Shown piece after piece: positions 51,643 to 59,112 of a stretch of 64,000 nt of DNA. The notes beneath the pieces are model-generated. The model was not told the DNA's origin and searched no databases. It was given only the letters and a program-made list of their open reading frames with translations. Location of the stretch: positions 62,001 through 126,000 of the forward strand of contig NZ_AQUR01000094.1 of assembly GCF_000372525.1 (NCBI RefSeq), written 5' to 3'. The number at the start of each line of letters is the position of its first letter. Position 1 is the stretch's first letter. The position numbers were made by a program, and so were the translations under genes. This stretch comes from Cupriavidus neocaledonicus (GTDB lineage Bacteria; Pseudomonadota; Gammaproteobacteria; Burkholderiales; Burkholderiaceae).

Positions 51643-51820
51643 GGTGTTCCCCCCTGCCGATGCGCCGACTCTCTGCCCCCGGCTGCATGGCAACTTGGCT
51701 TGCGTAGGCATGACAGGGCCCGGGCGCCCGCACACAGGATGCGGGCGCCGGTCCTGCCGGCATGACTGCGAAATCGCCGGCCGGCCGGGGCAAGCCCGGG
51801 ATCCGGCCGCGTTGCGCGTC

Positions 51821-53422
51821 TTACCTGCCGCCCACGTTGAGGTTGGCCTGCACGTTCACGCTTTGCTGCACCAGCGAGGCCACGCCGCTGTTCTGGCTGG
51901 CCATCATGATGCCCGCCGCCGTCTGACCCACGCTGGTCATGGTGTTGGACATGTTGAAGGTGCCTGCGTCGACCAGGTTGTAGCCACCGTTGCCGCCGCT
52001 ACCGCCGGCGCCGCCGTTGCCCACGCCGCCCACGCCGCCGGTACCGCCGGTGGCCGCGCCGCCGCTGCCGCCATTGCCGCCGTTGCCGCCGTCGCCGCCG
52101 TCACCGGCGGTGGCGCTGCCGTTCGAGGCCATCGCCGTGGCCGCGCCCGAAGTCGCCGCCGCGCCCGCGCCGCCGGCACCGCCGGTGCTGCTTTGCGCGC
52201 CGCCGGCACCGCCGGTCGCCGTGCCGTTGCCCGCCGTCGCGGTCGCGCCCGCGCCGCTCGAGCCGCCCGCGCCGCCCGTGCCGCTGCCGGCGCCGCCGGT
52301 CGCGACCGCGCCGGAGCTGCCGGCACCGCCCGCGCCGCCGGTGGCACCCGCGCCGCCGCCCGTGCCCGTGCCCGCGCCCGCCGTGTTGGTGCCGGCCGCG
52401 CCGGACCCGCCACCCGCAGCGCCCGCACCGCCGGCGTCGGCGCCGCGGCCGTTGGCATCGCCGCCGCTGCCGCCCGCGCCGCCTGCCGAACCGGCCAGGC
52501 CGCCGAGGGCACCGCTGGCGCCCAGGCCGCCGCCGCCGATCGCGCCGGCACCGCCGCCACGGCCACCCGCGCCAAGCGAGGCGCTCAGCGCACCGCCGCC
52601 CTTGCCGTAGGCATCGCCGCCACTGCCGCCCTGGCTGCCGGCGGCGCTGAGTGCGCTGCCGCCCTTGCCATAGGCGCTGCCGCCATCGCCGCCCCAGCCG
52701 ATCGCGGCGCCACCATCACCACCGTTGCCGCCCGCGGCCCGGCCCGTGGTGGCATCGCCGGCGCGCGCACCGCCGTTATAGGCATAGGCCTTGGCGCCCA
52801 CCGCACCGACCGCGCCGGCAGCACCGTTGCCGCCCACGCCGCCAGCGCCAGTACCGCCGTTGCCGCCGGTGCCGCCCTTGCCGCCGAAGCCGGTGCCGCC
52901 GTTGGCGTTACCGAAGTTCTTGGCCACGTTGCCGATGTTGGCGACCGTATTGCCGGTGACCTGCCCGCTGAGCTTGCTGACGGCGATCGCCTTGCTGGTA
53001 TTGAAGGAATTGGCGATGCTCGACGAGGCATTGCCCGCGTTGGCGGCGGCATTGCCGAGCCCGCCCTGGTCCAGCGTCAGGCGGGTGCGGTTGTCGGAGT
53101 TGGTCTTGCTCTTGTTGTTGGAGTTGGTGCGGTTGTTGGAATCATTGGTCGACTTGTCGACCGCAACCGTCGCGGTGCGGTTGTTGGAGTTGGTCTGCGA
53201 CTTGTCGACGTCGATGCTGGTGGTGCGGGTGCTGGTGCTGTGATCGGAGTTGTCCTGGTTGGAGGTCGAATTCTCGTTGGCCAGGGACCCGGCACCTCTT
53301 TGGGTTGAATTGGCGGTGGCTGACTGATGGTTCCAGCCGTCCGTGTTGTTATTGGTCGGGTTACCCCACGCCGAACCAGCAAAGGCGAGGGCAATCGCCG
53401 ACGCCAGCATTGTCTTGTTCAT
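51821..53422 (-). CDS. Gly/Ala-rich secreted fibre-like protein (PGRS-like repeats)
   Basis: 533 residues in four parts: signal peptide (MNKTMLASAIALAFAGSAWG); residues ~22-115, Asn/Ser/Thr/Asp-rich with repeated DKSxTNSNNRT-like units; ~115-180, a hydrophobic, Asn-containing segment; ~180-480, several dozen GG-x / GGAGG units such as GGKGGTGGNGGTG, almost only Gly, Ala, Ser, Thr and Asn; and a ~50-residue C-terminus (AGTFNMSNTMTSVGQTAAG, then QNSGVASLVQQSVNVQANL). The Gly-rich core resembles mycobacterial PE-PGRS or polyglycine-II sheets. First gene of the locus, it is probably the main structural subunit. A GGGAG site precedes the ATG. Confidence 0.85.
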   Translation of the reverse strand: MNKTMLASAIALAFAGSAWGNPTNNNTDGWNHQSATANSTQRGAGSLANENSTSNQDNSDHSTSTRTTSIDVDKSQTNSNNRTATVAVDKSTNDSNNRTNSNNKSKTNSDNRTRLTLDQGGLGNAAANAGNASSSIANSFNTSKAIAVSKLSGQVTGNTVANIGNVAKNFGNANGGTGFGGKGGTGGNGGTGAGGVGGNGAAGAVGAVGAKAYAYNGGARAGDATTGRAAGGNGGDGGAAIGWGGDGGSAYGKGGSALSAAGSQGGSGGDAYGKGGGALSASLGAGGRGGGAGAIGGGGLGASGALGGLAGSAGGAGGSGGDANGRGADAGGAGAAGGGSGAAGTNTAGAGTGTGGGAGATGGAGGAGSSGAVATGGAGSGTGGAGGSSGAGATATAGNGTATGGAGGAQSSTGGAGGAGAAATSGAATAMASNGSATAGDGGDGGNGGNGGSGGAATGGTGGVGGVGNGGAGGSGGNGGYNLVDAGTFNMSNTMTSVGQTAAGIMMASQNSGVASLVQQSVNVQANLNVGGR

Positions 53423-53841
53423 ACGATGCTCCCAGGAGAATTTCACAGTCACAGCGGCTCAGCTCCTGGCCGGCACGCATCGAAGCGCGCGGCCGGAGGT
53501 TGCGGTCAGGCTTGCTGCCAAACCAGCCCTGCCCTGCGCATAATCGGTGCCAGCGTCGTCACCCGGGGCGGCAAGTCCTTGTATTACAAGGGCCACCTCG
53601 CGTCTCGCCACGGTTTTGGCCGATGTTTTGCCGGATCAACATGGGCCCCCGCGGATGTGCGGCCGGCGACATGTCACATGGCTGTGACAGAGGGGCCGCA
53701 TCGGGTTTTTGAGGACCTCCAGGGGCCGCCAGGAAGGCCTTGCTTTTCAAGGGCTTGCAGCGCCCGCTCGGGATTTGCCCTGATTCTCCGGCCGCGTATC
53801 GGCGGTGAAACACGGCTCCGGGGGTGCCGCCGCCGTCGCCC

Positions 53842-53859
53842 ATGTGGGCCGGCCCACAT
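53842..53859. repeat. Perfect 18-bp palindrome
   Basis: ATGTGGGCCGGCCCACAT reads the same on both strands. It lies ~420 bp upstream of the fibre gene start. A second perfect palindrome begins 41 bp further on. It may be a dimeric regulator site or a terminator-like hairpin. Confidence 0.7.
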
Positions 53860-53900
53860 TGCCGGGGGTGACGCGACACCGGTGGCATGGGCGAGTGTGC

Positions 53901-53920
53901 GCCGCGGCCATGGCCGCGGC
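53901..53920. repeat. Perfect 20-bp palindrome
   Basis: GCCGCGGCCATGGCCGCGGC is fully self-complementary. It is GC-rich and occurs in a region where such a sequence is more likely by chance than elsewhere, but its pairing with the 18-bp palindrome 41 bp away is notable. Confidence 0.65.
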
Positions 53921-54116
53921 GGCGCGCGCCGGCCGGCACGCCGCCCGCGCAACGGGACGAATCCGGCACAATGCGTCACCGCGCCCTGGCGCGGCGCCGC
54001 ACCGCGCCAGGCCCTTGTCGCGAAAACCCCTCAGCGTTTATCCTCGCTAGGCCCTATGTCTGATTTAAAGTACATTAGAGGCATTACAGACTTGTCATCT
54101 CTCCACAAGGGAAACC

Positions 54117-54902
54117 ATGAGTGAAGCCGTCGTTCCCCTGTATCACCAGATTTACGTGGTGCTGCGCCAGCAGATCGTCGAAGGCCGCTTCGGCCAGGGT
54201 CCCTTGCCCGGGGAGATCGACCTCGCCAAGCAGTTCCACGCGTCGCGCGTGACCATGCGGCGCGTGTTCGACCGGCTGGTGCAGGAAGGGCTGGTGCGCC
54301 GCCACCGCGGGCTCGGCACCTTCGTCAATCCGCATCCGGTGCGCCCGGCCGCGGCGGCCGGCGAGGAACGCGGCACCAGCCTGCTCGACAACATCATCGA
54401 CATGGGCCAGAAGACCTCGGTCAAGGTGATCTCGATCGACGAAGTCCATGCCACGCCAGATGTCGCCGACTCGCTGCAGATCGAGCCGGGCGACCCGGTG
54501 GTGAAGATCGTGCGCGTGCGCCACTACCGCAACCGTCCGCTGTCGCACATCACGGTCTACCTGCCGGCGGCGCTGGGCCGGCCGATCACGCGCCAAGCGC
54601 TGGAAGAGACCCCGGTGCTGCGCCTGCTGGAAGCGGGCGGGATCAAGCTCGGCCGCGCCAGCCAGGTGCTGTCGGCCCGGCTGGCCGACGTGGTGGTGGC
54701 GCCGCTGCTGGACGTGCCGGTCGGCGGCGCGCTGCTGGCGGTGCGCCGCGTGGTCAAGGACCAATCGGGGCGCCCGGTGCAGCTGCTGCTGGGCCAGTAT
54801 CGCCCGGACCGCTACGAGTACCGCATGGAACTGTCGCCCGCCGGCGTCGACAGCGCCAACGTCTGGGTCGAAAGCGAGACCCGTCCGGGCTTGCGCGACT
54901 GA
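54117..54902 (+). CDS. GntR/HutC-subfamily transcriptional regulator
   Basis: 261 residues. Winged HTH (VVLRQQIVEGRFGQGPLPGEIDLAKQFHASRVTMRRVFDRLVQEGLVRRHRGLGTFV) followed by a UTRA effector domain with SLQIEPGDPVVKIVRVRHYRNRPLSHITVYLP. UTRA proteins sense small metabolites. The gene lies 123 bp upstream of the Bug-hydrolyase cluster in the same direction and probably controls it. An AT-rich segment just upstream of the ATG may be autoregulatory. It is also divergent from the fibre operon, so control of that operon cannot be excluded. Confidence 0.9.
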   Translation: MSEAVVPLYHQIYVVLRQQIVEGRFGQGPLPGEIDLAKQFHASRVTMRRVFDRLVQEGLVRRHRGLGTFVNPHPVRPAAAAGEERGTSLLDNIIDMGQKTSVKVISIDEVHATPDVADSLQIEPGDPVVKIVRVRHYRNRPLSHITVYLPAALGRPITRQALEETPVLRLLEAGGIKLGRASQVLSARLADVVVAPLLDVPVGGALLAVRRVVKDQSGRPVQLLLGQYRPDRYEYRMELSPAGVDSANVWVESETRPGLRD

Positions 54903-55025
54903 CGTGCACTGGCCCGCGACCGCTGCCCAGGGGCGTTGCCCCGGGCGGGCGTTGCCGGGGGTGCGCCGGACCCGGTTCCGCGCCATACTGCGCATCCCTG
55001 ATCACATCGTGCGAGGACCGCCGCC

Positions 55026-56075
55026 ATGTCTGAGTTCCGTCCGTCCAGCCTGACCCGTCTGCCTTCGATTCCGCGCCGCGCCACCATGCGGCGCCTTGCC
55101 ACGCTCGGCACGCTGGCTGCCTGCGCGCTGGCCTTGCCGCTGTCGGCGGCGGCGCAGGCACCAGGCCAGCCGCAGGCGCAGCTTGCCGGCGGCAAGCCGA
55201 TCCGGATCCTGGTGGGCGCGCCGGCCGGCGGCACCACCGACACGCTGGCGCGCACCATCGCCCAGGAAATGTCGCAGGAGCTGGGCCAGCCGGTGGTGGT
55301 CGAAAACCGCCCCGGCGCCGGCGGCAATATCGCCGCGGACCTGGTCGCCAAGAGCGCGCCGGACGGCAGCACGCTGCTGATGAGCTTCACCAGCCATACC
55401 ATCAACGCCACGCTGTACAAGAAGCTGCCGTTCGACCCGGTGCAGGACTTCACGCCGATCACGCTGGTCGCCACCGTGCCCAGCGTGCTGGTGGCCACGC
55501 CCCGGCTGGCGGCCAACAACGTGCCCGAGCTGATCCGCCTGGCGCGCTCGGAGCCGGGCAAGCTGAACTTCGCCATCGGCTCGGTCGGCTCGTCGCTGCA
55601 CATGGCCGGCGACATGTTCAAGATGATGACCGGCACCTACATCGTCAACATCCCGTACAAGGGCACCGCGCCGGCGCTGACCGACGTGCTGGCGGGCCAG
55701 TGCGACCTGATGTTCGCCAGCACCATCAACGTGCTGCCGCACGTGCGCGCGGGCAAGCTCAAGGTGCTGGGCGTGACCAGCCCCGCGCCGTTGCCGCAGT
55801 TCCCCGGCGCGGCGCCGATCGGCAATACCGTCAAGGGCTTCGAGTCGAGCGCGTGGTTCGGGCTGTTCGGCCCGGCCGGCATGCCGCACGAGACCACGCA
55901 GGCGCTGTACCAGGCCGCGCGCAAGGGGCTGGAGTCTCCCGCCGTGCGCAAGCGCCTGGAGAACGACGGCGCGCAGCCGATGGGCACCCCGCCCGAGGCC
56001 TTCGCCGCGTTCGTGAAGCAGGACGTCAAGCGCTGGGCCGGCGTGGTCAAGTATTCGGGAGCGTCGCCGGAATGA
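55026..56075 (+). CDS. Bug/TctC-family periplasmic solute-binding protein
   Basis: 349 residues with a somewhat long signal region (basic LPSIPRRATMRRLATLGTLAACALALPLSAAAQA; the true start may be MRRLATL, residue 21). Bug hallmarks: KPIRILVGAPAGGTTDTLARTIAQE, VVENRPGAGGNIAADLVA, PDGSTLLMS, NIPYKGTAPALTDVLAGQCDL and GKLKVLGVTSPAPL. Its TGA overlaps the ATG of the hydrolyase large subunit, so it is translationally coupled to an enzyme that acts on hydroxy-tricarboxylates or dicarboxylates. Such an acid is the likely ligand. Confidence 0.92.
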   Translation: MSEFRPSSLTRLPSIPRRATMRRLATLGTLAACALALPLSAAAQAPGQPQAQLAGGKPIRILVGAPAGGTTDTLARTIAQEMSQELGQPVVVENRPGAGGNIAADLVAKSAPDGSTLLMSFTSHTINATLYKKLPFDPVQDFTPITLVATVPSVLVATPRLAANNVPELIRLARSEPGKLNFAIGSVGSSLHMAGDMFKMMTGTYIVNIPYKGTAPALTDVLAGQCDLMFASTINVLPHVRAGKLKVLGVTSPAPLPQFPGAAPIGNTVKGFESSAWFGLFGPAGMPHETTQALYQAARKGLESPAVRKRLENDGAQPMGTPPEAFAAFVKQDVKRWAGVVKYSGASPE

Positions 56076-57358
56076 GTCCCCTGTCCGCCACGCTCGCGCA
56101 GAAGCTGGTGGCTCGCGCCGCCGGGCTGGCCCATGCCGCGCCCGGCACCGTGGTGATCTGCCGGGTCGACCTGGCGATGTCGCACGACTCCAGCGGCCCG
56201 CGCCGCGTCGCGCCGCTGCTGCAGGAGCTTGGCACCGGGGTCTGGGACCCGTCGCGCTATGTCGTGGTGACCGACCATTTCGTGCCCGGCGGCGACGCCC
56301 AGGCCGAATCGATCCTGCGCTTCACGCGCGACTGGACGCGCCAGGCCGGCGCGCACTTCATCGACGCCGAGGGCATCTGCCACGTGGTGCTGCCCGAGCG
56401 CGGCCATGTGCTGCCGGGCCGCCTGATCGTCGGCGGCGACAGCCACAGCCCCACGGGAGGCGCGTTCGGCGCGTACATGTTCGGCGTGGGCGCGACCGAG
56501 ATGGCCGGCGTGCTCGCCACCGGCGAGATCTGGCTGCGGGTGCCGGACACCATCCGGCTGCAATGGGACGGGCAGCTCGCGCCCGGGGTGTGCGCCAAGG
56601 ACATGATGCTGTTCCTGTGCGCCACGCTGGGCATGGGCGGCGGGCGCTACCAGGCGCTCGAGTTCACCGGCAGCGCCGTCACCGCGCTGCCGATGCAGGA
56701 ACGCATGACGCTCACCAACATGAGCACCGAGCTCGGGGCGCAGACCGGACTGGTGGCGCCCGACGCGGTCACGCTGGATTGGCTGGCGCAGGCCGGCGTG
56801 CCGGCGCCGACGCTCGCCGCCATCGACTTGAACCACTGGCGCAGCGATGCCGGCGCGCCGGTGCTGGCCACGCACCGCTTCGATGCCGCCACGCTGGCGC
56901 CGCAGGTGGCCGCGCCGCACTCGCCCGCCAACAGTGCGCCGGTCGACCGCGCTGCCGGCGAGCCGGTGCAGATCGCCTATCTGGGTGCCTGCACCGGCGC
57001 CAAGCTGGAAGACCTGCGCATGGCCGCGCGCGTGCTGCGCGGGCGGCGCGTTGCCGCCGGCGTGACGCTGCAGGTGGCGCCGGCCTCGCGCCGCGATCAG
57101 CTGCAGGCCGAGCAGGAAGGCACGCTCGGCATCCTCGCCGATGCCGGCGCGATGCTGCTGCCCAATGCCTGCGGCGCCTGCGCGGGCTATGGCGCGGCGC
57201 GCTTCCCGGCCGGCAGCCGCGCGATTGCCTCGACCGCGCGTAATTTCTCGGGCCGCATGGGCGACGCCGGCAGCGCGGTGTGGCTTGGCTCGCCGATGAC
57301 GGTGGCCGCCAGCGCCGTCACCGGCCGCATCACCGATCCGCGCACGCTGCTGGAGTAA
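56072..57358 (+). CDS. Aconitase-family hydro-lyase, large subunit (LeuC-like)
   Basis: 428 residues, the size of LeuC/homoaconitase-type separate large subunits. Aconitase-family elements: IGGDSHSPTGGAFGAYMFGVGATEMAG-type (GGDSHSPTGGAFG and GVGATEM), EFTGSAVTALPMQERMTLTNMSTELGAQTGL, YLGACTGAKLEDLRMAARVL and LPNACGACAGYG. Cluster cysteines are present: one in ACTGAK and two in NACGACAG. The substrate (isopropylmalate, homoaconitate, dimethylmalate or another) is not fixed by sequence, but the Bug/GntR context implies catabolism of an imported acid rather than leucine synthesis, for which leuA lies elsewhere. Confidence 0.9.
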   Translation: MSPLSATLAQKLVARAAGLAHAAPGTVVICRVDLAMSHDSSGPRRVAPLLQELGTGVWDPSRYVVVTDHFVPGGDAQAESILRFTRDWTRQAGAHFIDAEGICHVVLPERGHVLPGRLIVGGDSHSPTGGAFGAYMFGVGATEMAGVLATGEIWLRVPDTIRLQWDGQLAPGVCAKDMMLFLCATLGMGGGRYQALEFTGSAVTALPMQERMTLTNMSTELGAQTGLVAPDAVTLDWLAQAGVPAPTLAAIDLNHWRSDAGAPVLATHRFDAATLAPQVAAPHSPANSAPVDRAAGEPVQIAYLGACTGAKLEDLRMAARVLRGRRVAAGVTLQVAPASRRDQLQAEQEGTLGILADAGAMLLPNACGACAGYGAARFPAGSRAIASTARNFSGRMGDAGSAVWLGSPMTVAASAVTGRITDPRTLLE

Positions 57359-57406
57359 CGCGCGGCCCCCACCTCGTGCCCGCCGCCGGCGGGACAGACT
57401 TCCCGC

Positions 57407-57934
57407 ATGACCTCTGCCCCCGCCCCTGCCCCCGCCCCTGCCGGCCGCCTCTGGCGCTTCGGCGACAACATCGACACCGATGCCATGGCCCCCGCCGTGC
57501 TGATGAAAGCGCCGCTGCCGGTGCTGGCCCGGCATTGCCTGGCGTCGGTGCGCCCGGAGTTTCCCGGCAGCGTGCGTCCCGGCGACGTGCTGGTGGCGGG
57601 CGCCAACTTCGGCATCGGCTCCTCGCGCGAGCAGGCGCCGCAGGCGCTGCGCGAACTGGGCGTGGGCGCGGTGGTGGCGCAATCGTTCGGGGGGCTGTTC
57701 TATCGCAACGCCATCAACCTGGGCCTGCCGGTGCTGGTCTGCGCCGACACCAGCGGGCTGGCCGACGGCGCGCATGCGGTGCTGGACCTGGAGACCGCGC
57801 AGTTGCGGCTGGACGACGGCAGCGTGGTGGCGTGCGAACCGATCCCGGCGTTCCTGCGCGCCATCCTGGCCGCCGGCGGGCTGGTGCCGCACCTGAAGGC
57901 GCGCCTGGCGCGCGAGCGCGGCCGCCCGGACTGA
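57407..57934 (+). CDS. Aconitase-family hydro-lyase, small subunit (LeuD-like)
   Basis: 175 residues, the swivel domain. Motifs: RLWRFGDNIDTDAMAPA at the N-terminus, AGANFGIGSSREQAPQALRELGVGAVVAQSFGGLFYRNAINLGLP in the centre, which is diagnostic of the small subunits that pair with the large subunit upstream (48 bp gap). An Ala/Pro N-terminal tail (PAPAPAPA) is low-complexity. Together the pair forms one Fe-S dehydratase. No Shine-Dalgarno site stands out, so coupling to the upstream gene is likely. Confidence 0.9.
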   Translation: MTSAPAPAPAPAGRLWRFGDNIDTDAMAPAVLMKAPLPVLARHCLASVRPEFPGSVRPGDVLVAGANFGIGSSREQAPQALRELGVGAVVAQSFGGLFYRNAINLGLPVLVCADTSGLADGAHAVLDLETAQLRLDDGSVVACEPIPAFLRAILAAGGLVPHLKARLARERGRPD

Positions 57935-57949
57935 ATCCGGCGCAACCGC

Positions 57950-58648
57950 TCAGGCCGCCGGCGGCGTGCGCAGCAACGCCAGCGCCTCTTCGTCGCTGGT
58001 CTGGCTGAAATCGAGGTAGAACGCGCCGACCGCGCCGAAGCTGGGCGGCGTATTCAGGCAGATCACCTCGTCGGCGGCCGCGGCCAGAGTGGCCAGCCCG
58101 TCCTGAGAGCCCACCGGGGTGGCCGCGATCACGCGCGCCGCGCCGGCCATGCGCACGCCTTCGAGCGCGGCGCGCATGGTAGCGCCGGTGGCCACGCCGT
58201 CATCGACCACGATCACCACGCGTCCGGCACGGGCCGGCACCGGCTTGCCGCCGCGGTAGCGCTGCTGGCGCCGGGCGATCTCGTCGAGCTGGCGCCCGCG
58301 CTCGGCATCGAAGCTGCCGCTGTCGACGGCGCGGCGGGCCCAGGGATCGTCATTGACCACCGTGTGCGGTCCGCCACCGCCGGCATCGCCTTCCACCACC
58401 GCGCCCAGCGCCAGTTCCGGGTAGCCCAGCGCGCCGATCTTGCGCACCAGCAGCACGTCCAGCTGCCCGTTTAGCGCGCGCGCCACCTCGAATGCCACCG
58501 GCACGCCGCCGCGCGGCAGCGCCAGCACCAGCGGGGTCTGGCCCAGCTGCGCGGCACCAAAGCCCAGTCCGGCCAGGTGGCGGCCGAGGTATTGGCCCGC
58601 CTCGCGGCGGTCGGCAAAGCACGGGGGCAGGTACATGGCGGTTTCCAT
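57950..58648 (-). CDS. Phosphoribosyltransferase-family protein
   Basis: 232 residues. The PRPP-binding signature VVIVVDDGVATGATMRAALEGV (VIVVDDGVATGAT) near 150, with the N-terminal LALPRGGVPVAFEVARAL and VRKIGALGYPELALGAV, matches the stand-alone bacterial PRTase-like family often linked to a hydrolase or stress genes. The usual partner domain (dienelactone-hydrolase-like) is absent here. Tandem starts at 58648 and 58636 are possible; neither has a clear ribosome-binding site. The actual base or acceptor is unknown, and it may not be a nucleotide-salvage enzyme. Confidence 0.8.
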   Translation of the reverse strand: METAMYLPPCFADRREAGQYLGRHLAGLGFGAAQLGQTPLVLALPRGGVPVAFEVARALNGQLDVLLVRKIGALGYPELALGAVVEGDAGGGGPHTVVNDDPWARRAVDSGSFDAERGRQLDEIARRQQRYRGGKPVPARAGRVVIVVDDGVATGATMRAALEGVRMAGAARVIAATPVGSQDGLATLAAAADEVICLNTPPSFGAVGAFYLDFSQTSDEEALALLRTPPAA

Positions 58649-58911
58649 GGGAGGGGGACGGCCAGCGCAGGCGGCCCCTCCGCCAAATATAGACCCTGGC
58701 GCCGGTGGCGGCGGCGGCCCGCGCGCCACTTGCCAGGCCAGCCAGGCGCGATCCGGCACCATTAGGCGCGCTCGTGCAACAGTGTGTTGAGGCGGGGGCG
58801 GCTGACTTCACCGCAGTGCAGCATTACGATGGCCGCTGGCGCTGACAACGCCGCACCGCCCTTGCCGGGCAGGCCACCGTGCCGGCCCGGCCCGATTGCA
58901 TGAGCCCTGAC

Positions 58912-59112
58912 ATGACCACGCCCTCCCCCGCCCGCGCCGCGACGGCGCCGACCCGACCCCACGCTACGGCAGACGCCACCACCGACCTCGCCGCGCTCGC
59001 CGTCCCGGACATTCCGTTCGGTTCGCTCGAAGCCGCCGCGATGGCCGAGCTGCCCTATACCTTCCGCCCGGCCGGCACCTGCACCCGCTACTACAACGAG
59101 TTCTTCGGCTGA
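58912..59112 (+). CDS. Small protein with conserved-looking C-terminus CTRYYNEFFG
   Basis: 66 residues from the ATG at 58912 (or 70 from 58900). The first half is Ala/Thr/Pro-rich, while the second half (LAALAVPDIPFGSLEAAAMAELPYTFRPAGTCTRYYNEFFG) is ordered-looking, with a Cys and an aromatic tail. Such a layout could be a ribosomally made precursor or a small subunit. Its last 22 bp overlap the convergent LysR gene. No ribosome-binding site is strong, so reality is uncertain. Confidence 0.4.
   Translation: MTTPSPARAATAPTRPHATADATTDLAALAVPDIPFGSLEAAAMAELPYTFRPAGTCTRYYNEFFG

Larger units (their letters stand above)
53423..54116. other. Long non-coding region upstream of the fibre operon and gntR
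   Basis: 694 bp with divergent promoters for the fibre operon and the GntR gene. It includes two perfect palindromes (18 and 20 bp) near its centre, and an AT-rich end (GATTTAAAGTACATTAGAGG, 54063-54082) with GTCTG/CAGAC inverted ends just upstream of gntR. Open frames here have atypical composition for coding and no ribosome-binding sites. Confidence 0.55.

Noticed and set aside
51900-52900. Tandem-like GC-rich repeats considered as a CRISPR or VNTR array
   Set aside because: Units are coding (GG-x) and vary in length and sequence; there are no constant repeats with unique spacers.
49013-53308. Very long plus-strand open frame antisense to the fibre operon
   Set aside because: It reads Pro/Ala/Gly-rich low complexity, lies antisense to five genes with signal peptides, ribosome-binding sites and domain motifs, and is expected as an artefact of GC-rich third positions.
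53327-54124. Plus-strand frame spanning the fibre promoter region
   Set aside because: Arg/Gly-rich without ribosome-binding site, overlapping the fibre gene start and running into gntR.
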